From Clostridia bacterium (GTDB lineage Bacteria; Bacillota; Clostridia; Christensenellales; Aristaeellaceae), in NCBI GenBank assembly GCA_017443295.1, contig JAFSNT010000101.1, positions 1-42,487 of the forward strand: a stretch of DNA of 42,487 nt, read 5' to 3'. Made by a program: the position numbers and the translations under genes. Positions 20,601 through 26,442 of the stretch are shown here, piece by piece (within the stretch, counting starts at the first letter, position 1; each line of letters opens with the position of its first letter). The notes beneath the pieces were generated by a model. The model made no database searches and was not told where the DNA came from. It worked only from the letters and a program-made list of their open reading frames with translations.

Positions 20601-20899
20601 AACACGCGGAAAACGGCCAGCTCGCCGTGGATATGTTCGCCGCCCACCCGGCGGGGTACTACGACGCCATCCTCATGGACGTGCGCATGCCGGTCATGAA
20701 CGGCCTGGACGCCACCCGCGCCATCCGCGCCCTGGACCGGCCGGACGCCAAAGCGATCCCCATCATCGCCATGACCGCCAACGCCTTCGACGAGGACGTG
20801 CAGCACTCCCTCCAGGCGGGCATGGACGCCCACCTTTCCAAGCCCGTGGAGCCGGAACAGCTCTACGGCACGCTGGATCGGATGATTCATCGGAAATAA
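17621..20899 (+). CDS. BvgS-like hybrid histidine kinase with two periplasmic binding domains and two receivers
   Basis: A 1092-residue sensor. Residues 1-29 are a signal or anchor (RLAALLLCLALAFPIAAHA). Residues 33-255 and 272-500 are two tandem SBP_bac_3-type (Venus flytrap) domains: VRVGWYESPFNQTDSYGRRSG, and IRVGYRDNYLAFCARDKQTG. A transmembrane helix spans 511-531 and a short coiled coil 540-572. The kinase has His583 in SNMSHEIRTPMNAI, N-box Asn701, G1 DTGIGM at 734 and G2 GSTGLGMA. Receiver 1 (819-935) has acceptor Asp874, receiver 2 (967-1085) Asp1020. No HPt is fused. The kinase-receiver half is very similar to that of the permease-kinase fusion at 7289. The start chosen is ATG 17621 after GGGGGG; a longer in-frame start at 17525 arises inside repeat element C. 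Confidence 0.93.
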   Translation: MQESKRFRGTRLAALLLCLALAFPIAAHAENEKTVRVGWYESPFNQTDSYGRRSGYAYEYQQKIAAYTGWTYEYVKGSWSELMQMLIDGEIDLMGDISYTVGRARNMLFSMVPMGTEEYYVFVASGRDSGIDADDYSSFNGKKIGVNKGSVQADIFRNWIAKKGAQPEIVELMENETESVELLKQGALDAFITYDGYGGSDGLLPVCKIGSSDFYFAVSKARPELLGELDAAMLRIQNENIYYNQQLQEKYLSHAGANMFFAESELNWLAQHRSIRVGYRDNYLAFCARDKQTGELTGALKEFLKLGSHCIQNSEIIFEPVAYPSTEDALTAMRRGEIDCVFPVNLSLYDAEEAGILMTDALMPCEMYAVVRASALREFTIEGRVKAAVNEGNPSYESFLMDHFPEWERVYFKDTAACLKGIAEGKADCLIVSNYRINTISNLLDEYKLSTVTTGVTMNSYFALNRHDSDLFSILNKVIRLVPSAAVNAALVAHSYADQQITFAKFIREHFVSVLIAAGIVVAVILALLLRSVRSERKTREAMGRIAELNTTLSDSQQKLKEALDASEQASRAKTSFLSNMSHEIRTPMNAIIGLDSIALRDQDLAPHTREQLEKIGSSAKHLLGIINDILDMSRIESGRMALKEEEFGFRDFLDQINVMINGQCVDKGLRFECHIIGHTEDYYVGDDMKLKQVLINILGNAVKFTPAPGSVTFSVEQIRRFEQHCMLRFIIRDTGIGMSKDYIPKIFEAFSQENDGSSTKYGSTGLGMAITKSIVGMMNGEIAVDSEKGKGSTFTVTVTLKVSACSEKDHRDLIPAGMRALVLDDDAVACEHEQLVADAVGIQADTVRTGEAALRMIREKKEAGQPYQLVLTDYLMPGMDGLAFTRALRKMDGGETGVILLTGYDWEDKQEEAKNAGVDVILSKPLFKDSLIHSVQNILLQREKAEDAAQSQPAAEGQAVHALEGCRILVVEDMELNAEILMDLLEMESMQSEHAENGQLAVDMFAAHPAGYYDAILMDVRMPVMNGLDATRAIRALDRPDAKAIPIIAMTANAFDEDVQHSLQAGMDAHLSKPVEPEQLYGTLDRMIHRK

Positions 20900-20952
20900 A
20901 AGCAAATCGCCATCTTATGGAAGCAGAAAAATATAAAAATCATTTGATTTTA

Positions 20953-20981
20953 TTGCAATTTGCCGTCTTTTGCGGTATAAT
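20953..20981 (+). promoter_or_regulatory. Promoter of the RelB/YoeB-type operon
   Basis: TTGCAA (20953-20958), a 17-bp spacer, TATAAT (20976-20981), 20 bases before the antitoxin start. The ribosome binding site GGGAGGTGAGG follows. Confidence 0.8.
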
Positions 20982-21001
20982 AGAAGCGGGAGGTGAGGAA
21001 A

Positions 21002-21274
21002 ATGACTTCGATCAGCGTGCGAATGGACGACGCCTTGAAGGAATCGTTTGAAGCGGCCTGTGAGGATATGGGCATGCCCATGGCCGTAGCCCTGACTATT
21101 TTCGCCAAGCGTGTGGCCCGTGACCGCAGGATTCCCTTCGATGTGTCCGCCCCGCGTGACCAGTTCTTTTCCGAAAGCAACATGAGGGCTTTGGAGGAAT
21201 CGGAGCAGCAGTACCGGGATGGAAAAGTAGTGGTCAAGACTATGGCGGAATTGGAGGCAATGGCAAATGCCTAA
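21002..21274 (+). CDS. RelB/DinJ-family antitoxin
   Basis: A 90-residue antitoxin. MTSISVRMDDALKESFEAAC is the ribbon-helix-helix DNA-binding segment of RelB/DinJ proteins, followed by the second helix MPMAVALTIFAKRVARDRRIPF with the usual I-P-F ending. The C-terminal part (ALEESEQQYRDGKVVVKTMAEL) would bind and block the toxin. The start is the ATG at 21002, just after GAGGTGAGG; a GTG at 20993 would lie inside this site. It overlaps the toxin gene by eight bases. RelB/DinJ-type antitoxins with YoeB-type toxins occur in Bacillota, although YefM is the classic partner. Confidence 0.92.
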   Translation: MTSISVRMDDALKESFEAACEDMGMPMAVALTIFAKRVARDRRIPFDVSAPRDQFFSESNMRALEESEQQYRDGKVVVKTMAELEAMANA

Positions 21275-21527
21275 TATGACCTTCACAGAAAAGGCGTGGG
21301 GGGAATACTTGGATTGGCAAAGCGATAAGGCGACGTTAGTCCGCATCAATGCCCTGCTCAAGGAAATCCAAAGAACGCCTTTCACCGGAATTGGCAAGCC
21401 TGCACCGCTGAAGCATGGAGACGCCGGAAACTGGTCAAGACGGATCAACGGTACTGACCGCCTCGTTTACCGAGTTTCCAAAGAAGGCATCCTGATTCTG
21501 CAATGCAAAGGCCACTATGACAATTGA
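21267..21527 (+). CDS. Txe/YoeB-family toxin, catalytic Glu46 replaced by Ala
   Basis: An 86-residue protein matching YoeB almost position for position: FTEKAWGEYLDWQ, then RTPFTGIGKPAPLKHG, WSRRINGTDRLVYRV, and CKGHYDN. YoeB is a ribosome-dependent mRNA interferase; in E. coli Glu46, Arg65, His83 and Tyr84 matter for cleavage. Here Arg65, His83 and Tyr84 are retained, but position 46, in G-K-P-E-P-L of the family, is Ala (codon GCA at 21402-21404; one base from GAA). The protein may therefore be inactive or weakened while still binding the antitoxin. Start ATG 21267 overlaps the antitoxin end. A terminator follows. Confidence 0.92.
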   Translation: MPNMTFTEKAWGEYLDWQSDKATLVRINALLKEIQRTPFTGIGKPAPLKHGDAGNWSRRINGTDRLVYRVSKEGILILQCKGHYDN

Positions 21528-21548
21528 GAGCAACATGAAACGATACCG

Positions 21549-21575
21549 ACCGGCGCGATCCGGCCGGTTTTTGTT
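21549..21575 (+). terminator. Terminator of the RelB/YoeB-type operon
   Basis: ACCGGC (21549-21554) pairs with GCCGGT (21563-21568), followed by TTTTTGTTT. It lies 22 bases past the toxin stop and just beyond the end of the convergent glycosylase gene. Confidence 0.75.
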
Positions 21576-21588
21576 TACCCGTTATGGG

Positions 21589-22410
21589 TTAATACCCGTC
21601 ATGGGTCAATTCCAAATACCTTTCATAGGCGTACATATATTGCTGCATCACTCCCGCGAAGGGGGCGAACTGTTCCGGGTGAATGCCGCCGGGGTAGCGT
21701 TTTTCCGCCACCCGCTGAATCCACACGTCCACGGGGAAGACGTTCAGCCGGTGAAAGCCGAACAGCATCACGCACTGGGCGATTTTAGGCCCCACACCGT
21801 GGAGGGTACACAGGGCTTGCAGCAGCGCTTCGTCAGGCAGGCCGCAAAAGCCGTTCAAATCCGTATCGCAGAACGCTTCCGCCGCCCGAAACACATAGGG
21901 CGCGCGATAGCCTAAGCCGCAGGCCCGCAGCCCTTCTTCCCCCAAGCGTTTTAACTCCGCGGGGGAGGGAAAGGCGTAAATCGGCCCTTCTCCGTCATCT
22001 TCTATCACCCGGCCAACGGTCAGGCACAGCTTTTCCACCGCCTGCCGGATGGCCGGGATATTTTTGCGCTGGGAAATCAGGAAGGTCACCAGGGTTTCCC
22101 AGGGGTCCTGGCGCAGGATGCGGATGCCCCGGCCATACTCCGCCGCCGCCCGCAGGTAAGCGTCCTCCGCCGGGAGAAAGCCGGCCATGGCCCCATAGTC
22201 CGTGTCCAGGTCGAAGTATCCCCGCCAAAGCAGGGCGTATTCTTCCTCTGTGCAATTGAGTTCCAGCGCCCCGCCGGGCGTTTCCCTCACCCGCAGCACC
22301 CGCCCCAGGGCGGGGATCACATATCCGTCCCCCTGCCGCCGCCACCGGAAGCATTGTCCGCTGTCCGCGATGGCCGCAAGGCTCAGGTGCGGATTCTTCG
22401 GTACGATCAT
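21589..22410 (-). CDS. ogg: 8-oxoguanine DNA glycosylase (OGG1 family)
   Basis: A 273-residue bifunctional DNA glycosylase/AP lyase that removes 8-oxoguanine. SGQCFRW (17-23) corresponds to the N-terminal Q-x-F-R-W motif of OGG1. QDPWETLVTFLISQRKNIPAI (101-121) is the HhH-GPD domain entry. The helix-hairpin-helix HGVGPKIAQC contains the Schiff-base Lys209, and FPVDVWIQRV contains the catalytic Asp228, matching Lys249 and Asp268 of human OGG1. No iron-sulphur cluster cysteines are present. The start ATG 22410 follows GGAAGGA on the minus strand; a frame extending to 22647 overlaps the divergent transporter promoter and is rejected. Monocistronic and divergent from the sugar transporter operon. 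Confidence 0.92.
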   Translation of the reverse strand: MIVPKNPHLSLAAIADSGQCFRWRRQGDGYVIPALGRVLRVRETPGGALELNCTEEEYALLWRGYFDLDTDYGAMAGFLPAEDAYLRAAAEYGRGIRILRQDPWETLVTFLISQRKNIPAIRQAVEKLCLTVGRVIEDDGEGPIYAFPSPAELKRLGEEGLRACGLGYRAPYVFRAAEAFCDTDLNGFCGLPDEALLQALCTLHGVGPKIAQCVMLFGFHRLNVFPVDVWIQRVAEKRYPGGIHPEQFAPFAGVMQQYMYAYERYLELTHDGY

Positions 22411-22500
22411 AATGATCCTTCCTTTATCTTTTCTCCCACATGATCTTACCAGAGGAAGCGGGAAGATGCAATCAAATATGAAAAAACATAGAAATAATGG

Positions 22501-22529
22501 TTGCAATATGGCCAAAGCTCTGATATAAT
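22501..22529 (+). promoter_or_regulatory. Promoter of the sugar transporter/GH2 operon
   Basis: TTGCAA (22501-22506), a 17-bp spacer, TATAAT (22524-22529). The leader to the TTG start at 22670 is about 135 nt and holds only a weak GCGG/CCGC stem; no known riboswitch is visible. Confidence 0.8.
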
Positions 22530-22669
22530 GAATGCGGCTGAGGAACCCGCAATGAAACAGAGAGACAAATATGGGAAAATATGTAATCGGAAATGGTTGC
22601 ATTCCTTGTTTTTTTGTTTCAAAAAGCCGGACGCCTCTGTCCGCCAATCAACGAAAGGAAGTGGCCAGC

Positions 22670-23623
22670 TTGCAAAAGAACGCCGTTGCGCCGAAAAACG
22701 CTTTGGGGAAGCCGTCGATCGGCCGTATGCTGAATCAAAATAAAGTCTTGATTCTGATGTGTATGCCCGCCATCGTGTTTTTCTTCGTCTTCTCCTATCT
22801 GCCCATGCCCGGGGCGTACATCGCCTTCACCAATTTCCAGTACAACAAGGGCATTTTCGCCAGTCCTTTCGTGGGCCTGAAAAACTTCCAGTTCCTGTTC
22901 ATTTCAGGGCAGTTGGGGCTGCTGCTGAAAAACACGGTGCTGTATAACCTGGCCTTCATCGTGCTGGGCAACGTGGTGCAGCTGGCTTTCGCCATCCTGT
23001 TGAACGAAGTGGCCAATAAGGGCTACAAGAAAACCGCCCAGTCCATCATGTTCCTGCCCTACTTCATTTCGGACGTGCTGGTGTCCCTGCTGGTGTACAA
23101 CCTGATCAACTACGATTACGGCTTCATTTCCCATCTGGTGCGCACGTTGGGCGGGGAAATGCCCAAGGTGTATCAGAACGCCGACGCCTGGCCCTACATC
23201 ATCGTCATGGTGAACCTGTGGAAAAGCACGGGCTACGGCACGGTGGTGTACTTCGCCGCCATCACCGGCATGGATTCTTCCATGATGGAAGCGGCCCAGA
23301 TCGACGGCGCCAACGCCTGGCAGCGCATCCGCTACATCACCCTGCCCACCTTGAAGCCCACCGTCATCATCCTGTTCCTGTTCGCCATCGGCGGCATCCT
23401 CAAGGGCAACTTCGGCCTGTTCTACAACCTGGTCGGCAACAACTCCATGCTGTTCAAAACCACGGACATCATTGAAACCTACGTCTACCGTTCCATGATG
23501 AACAGCTTCAATTTCTCCCAGTCCAGCGCCGTGGGTCTGTTCCAGAGCGTGGTCGGCTTCTTCATCGTATTGGGGGCCAACGCCTTTGTGAAGCATCTGG
23601 ACCCCGATTACGCGCTGTTCTGA
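22670..23623 (+). CDS. Sugar ABC transporter permease, LplB-like
   Basis: A permease of the LplB/YteP group (carbohydrate uptake family 1) with six predicted helices. The first is near 22-45 (LILMCMPAIVFFFVFSYLPM, then PGAYIAFTNFQY). The EAA loop EAAQIDGANAWQRIRYITLP is the ATPase docking site. The start is uncertain. I favour TTG 22670, because AAAGGAAG lies about ten bases before it and the resulting 20-residue cytoplasmic lead is normal. An ATG at 22571 would add 33 residues but lacks a convincing ribosome binding site. The downstream genes encode the second permease, a binding protein and a GH2 enzyme. No ATP-binding subunit is present, as usual for this family, which borrows a shared MsmX-type ATPase. 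Confidence 0.9.
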   Translation: MQKNAVAPKNALGKPSIGRMLNQNKVLILMCMPAIVFFFVFSYLPMPGAYIAFTNFQYNKGIFASPFVGLKNFQFLFISGQLGLLLKNTVLYNLAFIVLGNVVQLAFAILLNEVANKGYKKTAQSIMFLPYFISDVLVSLLVYNLINYDYGFISHLVRTLGGEMPKVYQNADAWPYIIVMVNLWKSTGYGTVVYFAAITGMDSSMMEAAQIDGANAWQRIRYITLPTLKPTVIILFLFAIGGILKGNFGLFYNLVGNNSMLFKTTDIIETYVYRSMMNSFNFSQSSAVGLFQSVVGFFIVLGANAFVKHLDPDYALF

Positions 23624-23651
23624 TGCGGGACGGAGAAAGGACGTGTGAATC

Positions 23652-24578
23652 ATGAGCAATGCCGCCGAGAAAAAAGTCATGCATGCCACCAAAATCAAAA
23701 AGGACTCCTCGCAGATCATCATCAATATCATCACCTATATCCTGGTCACGATCTTCTGCATCATGTGCATCCTGCCCTTCTGGATGATCATCGCCTCCTC
23801 CTTTTCCACGGAGGAAGCTATTCGCCGTTCGGGCTTTACCCTGTGGCCCACCGATGTTTCCACCTTTTCCTATGAGCTGCTGTTCCGTTCCCCGGATCAG
23901 ATGATCGGCGCTTACATCGTCACCATCGCCCTGGCGGGCATCGGCACGCTCATCGGCCTGTTCCTGGTGTCCATGACGGGCTACGCCCTGCAAAGGAAGG
24001 ACTTCCCCCTGCGCAACGGCATCATGTTCTACATCTACTTTACCTCCCTGTTTTCCGCCGGTCTGGTGCCCTTCTACCTGCTGATCGTGCAGACCCTGAA
24101 TCTCCGCGACAGCTACTTTGCCATTCTGCTGCCCCTGCTCATGAGTCCCTGGCTGATCGTGCTGATGAAGAACTTCGTCAAGGCGATCCCCCACGAGATC
24201 ACGGAATCCGGCAAGATCGACGGCGCGGGCGATTTCCGCATTTTCTACCAGCTGATCCTGCCGAACCTCAAGCCCGCTTTGGCCACCATCGGCCTGTTCC
24301 TGGCCCTGAGCTACTGGAACGAGTGGTATTATTCCTCCCTGTTCCTCACCTCCAAGGTGGAATACCGGCCTTTGCAGTATCACCTGTATAACGTGATCAA
24401 CAAGGTGGCCAGCCTGAAAAACTCCGTGGCAGGCTCCAACGTGGTCATTACCGATCTGCCCGGCGAAACGCTAAAAATGGCCACTGCCGTGGTGGCCACC
24501 GGCCCCATCATCCTGCTGTACCCCTTCGTGCAGAAGTACTTTGTGGCCGGTTTGACCGTGGGCGCCGTTAAGGGATAA
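23652..24578 (+). CDS. Sugar ABC transporter permease, LplC/YtcP-like
   Basis: A 308-residue second permease. It begins with a 25-residue cytoplasmic lead, then a helix NIITYILVTIFCIMCILPFW and MIIASSFSTEEAIRRSGFTLWP, the typical LplC opening. The EAA loop is ESGKIDGAGDFRIFYQLILP. The C-terminus VQKYFVAGLTVGAVKG matches the conserved F-V-K-G-x-x-x-G-A-V-K-G tail. It pairs with the preceding permease to form the membrane channel. The start ATG 23652 has AAAGGA upstream, 28 bases after the LplB-like stop. Confidence 0.94.
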   Translation: MSNAAEKKVMHATKIKKDSSQIIINIITYILVTIFCIMCILPFWMIIASSFSTEEAIRRSGFTLWPTDVSTFSYELLFRSPDQMIGAYIVTIALAGIGTLIGLFLVSMTGYALQRKDFPLRNGIMFYIYFTSLFSAGLVPFYLLIVQTLNLRDSYFAILLPLLMSPWLIVLMKNFVKAIPHEITESGKIDGAGDFRIFYQLILPNLKPALATIGLFLALSYWNEWYYSSLFLTSKVEYRPLQYHLYNVINKVASLKNSVAGSNVVITDLPGETLKMATAVVATGPIILLYPFVQKYFVAGLTVGAVKG

Positions 24579-24609
24579 TTGGCATCGCTCGCAAAAAACA
24601 CGTGATGAG

Positions 24610-24729
24610 GTAGGAGGTACAAAGTAGGAGGTAGAAGGTTTATATAGTGAAAACAAGTACCCATATGCGTGGGGCTGGTTCCATATATCGACTTAATCCA
24701 CCTCCTACTTCCTACCTCCTACCTCCTAC
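24610..24729. repeat. Heptamer-armed inverted-repeat element D
   Basis: Left arm: GTAGGAG, GTACAAA, GTAGGAG, GTAGAAG (24610-24637). Core of 64 bp starting GTTTATATAGTGAAAACAAG. Right arm: CTCCTAC, TTCCTAC, CTCCTAC, CTCCTAC (24702-24729). It lies inside the transporter operon, between the second permease and the binding protein, where it may affect relative expression. Confidence 0.88.
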
Positions 24730-24803
24730 CTTCCTAACCCCGTCTCCAATGGTTTCAAGGGCCGCTGTGCCCTGGAAATAGAAAAAAAGGAGGAAACCCG
24801 AAA

Positions 24804-26324
24804 ATGAAGAAACTGGTTGCTGTTTTCCTGGCAATGGTCATGCTGCTGGGCATCGTGCCCGCGCTGGCCGAGATCGACACGTCCACCCATGTGAAGATCG
24901 TTTACCTGGTCACGGGCGATAAGCCCACCAACCGCACGGACGAAGTGCTGGCGAAGATCAACGAGCTGCTCACCGAAAAGATCAACGCCGAACTGGAATT
25001 CCGCTGGATCGAATGGACCGACTGGCAGACCCAGTACAACCTGGCCCTGGCCACCCAGAACGGCGATATCGACCTGATCGGCACCGCCACCGACTGGCTG
25101 GACGCCTGGCCCAACAGCCAGAAGGGCGCTTTCATGGCCCTGAGCGAGGATATGCTCAAGACCTACGCGCCCCAGACCTGGGCCACCGTGTCCGAAGCGC
25201 ACTGGAACCTGTGCAAGTACAACGGGGAAATCTATCTGATGCCCGAAGACAACTACGCGCAGTGGACCAACCACGGCTTCATGTACCGCGGCGACTGGGC
25301 CAAGGAAGCCGGCCTGGAAAACGGCGTGCATTCCTGGGCTGACCTGGCCGTGTACTTCCAGTATGTGAAGGAAAATATGCCCGACGTCATCCCCTGGGAC
25401 GCCAACGGCAACGGCTCCTCCTACAGCCCCCAGATGGCCGGCGGCTGGCAGACCTCCCATACCGGCAACATCGCCATTGAAGGCTTCCCGGTCAGCATCT
25501 TCTACGGCGAGAGCAAGGACGATCCCTACACCCTGAGCCGCTACTACATCGAAGGCGACGAGCTGGTGAACTTCGCCAAGGAAATGAAGAAGTGGGCCGA
25601 CGCCGGTTACTGGCGCGCTGACGTGCTGAACTACACCGGCGACGTGGTGGCCGAAATGGAAGAAGGCAAGACGGCCGCCCACCAGCACCACACCCAGACC
25701 TGGACCGGCGAGCGCACCACCATGGAGCGCAAGCAGCCCGGCTCCGACCTCGGCTTCTTCTACTTCGGCGAAGAAACCGGCAACCTGATCTCCCTGAACA
25801 TCACCCACGGCGCCATGGCTGTGGCCGCCCAGAGCAAGAACCCCGAACGCGCCCTGATGGTTTATGACCTCATGCGCAACGATCCCGAAATCTATCGCCT
25901 GATGCAGTACGGCTTCGAGGGCGATATGTACACCGTGGATGAAAACGGCCTGTTCTCCCGTCCTGAAGGGTTCACCGATTCCGTCGACGGCGTGAGCTTC
26001 AACTTCTGGTGGGGCCGCAACGACAACCTGGAATACAAGAACGCGCAGCTGGATTGGGACGCCATCGACGCCATGTATGCCGCCTATGACGCTGTGAAGA
26101 TCGACTATCCCTACGGCCAGTACATCTATGACAACTCCATGGTGGGCGTGTTCATGGATAACCTGTCCAACGTGTACAACACCTATATGCCCCGCATCGT
26201 ATTCGGCATGAACGACGATCCCGAAGCCCTGGTGGCCGAATTCCGTCAGGCCCTGAAGGACGCGGGCATTGAATTCGTCATGAGCGAAGTGCAGAGCCAG
26301 CTGGACGCTGTGTACAAGAAGTAA
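24804..26324 (+). CDS. Sugar ABC transporter substrate-binding protein with DUF3502-like C-terminus
   Basis: A 506-residue secreted binding protein that captures an oligosaccharide or glycoside for the two permeases. Residues 1-22 are a signal peptide (MKKLVAVFLAMVMLLGIVPA, then LA) cut before Glu23; there is no lipobox Cys, unlike most Bacillota relatives (LipO/LplA). The mature protein has the large two-lobed fold: VKIVYLVTGDKPTNRTDEVL, NLALATQNGDIDLIGTATDW, then Trp- and Tyr-rich binding-site segments (WNLCKYNGEIYLMPEDNYAQW). The C-terminal third (YNTYMPRIVFGMNDDPE onward) fits DUF3502. Codon use is strongly biased, hinting at high expression. The start ATG follows AAAAAAAGGAGG. A hairpin after the gene may set the binding protein above GH2 expression. 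Confidence 0.92.
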   Translation: MKKLVAVFLAMVMLLGIVPALAEIDTSTHVKIVYLVTGDKPTNRTDEVLAKINELLTEKINAELEFRWIEWTDWQTQYNLALATQNGDIDLIGTATDWLDAWPNSQKGAFMALSEDMLKTYAPQTWATVSEAHWNLCKYNGEIYLMPEDNYAQWTNHGFMYRGDWAKEAGLENGVHSWADLAVYFQYVKENMPDVIPWDANGNGSSYSPQMAGGWQTSHTGNIAIEGFPVSIFYGESKDDPYTLSRYYIEGDELVNFAKEMKKWADAGYWRADVLNYTGDVVAEMEEGKTAAHQHHTQTWTGERTTMERKQPGSDLGFFYFGEETGNLISLNITHGAMAVAAQSKNPERALMVYDLMRNDPEIYRLMQYGFEGDMYTVDENGLFSRPEGFTDSVDGVSFNFWWGRNDNLEYKNAQLDWDAIDAMYAAYDAVKIDYPYGQYIYDNSMVGVFMDNLSNVYNTYMPRIVFGMNDDPEALVAEFRQALKDAGIEFVMSEVQSQLDAVYKK

Positions 26325-26346
26325 GCTCATCCATTGACAAAACCCG

Positions 26347-26379
26347 GAGGGGATGCCACAATAAGGGAGGCATCCCCTC
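26347..26379 (+). terminator. Hairpin terminator or attenuator after the binding protein gene
   Basis: A perfect 11-bp stem: GAGGGGATGCC (26347-26357) with its complement at 26369-26379. Only TCTTC follows, so termination may be partial, letting some transcription reach the GH2 gene 64 bases later. Confidence 0.65.
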
Positions 26380-26442
26380 TCTTCATGCCCGGCTTTCGCG
26401 CGTGAACGAAGGCGGGGAAGAAAACTTTCACGGGAGGCGCTT

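Noticed and set aside
22571-22669. ATG 22571 as start of the LplB-like permease
   Set aside because: There is no clear ribosome binding site, and the extra 33 residues have no counterpart in the family; TTG 22670 has AAAGGAAG. The matter is not fully settled.
22530-22669. Riboswitch in the leader of the sugar transporter operon
   Set aside because: The 135-nt leader holds only one weak stem and no motif of a known riboswitch class.
24726-26330. A long minus-strand open frame opposite the sugar-binding protein gene
   Set aside because: It is His/Val/Gly-rich shadow sequence caused by high third-position GC of the real gene; no ribosome binding site or domain. Similar antisense frames at 18296-19795, 19919-20905, 7982-9043 and 39427-41013 are rejected for the same reason.
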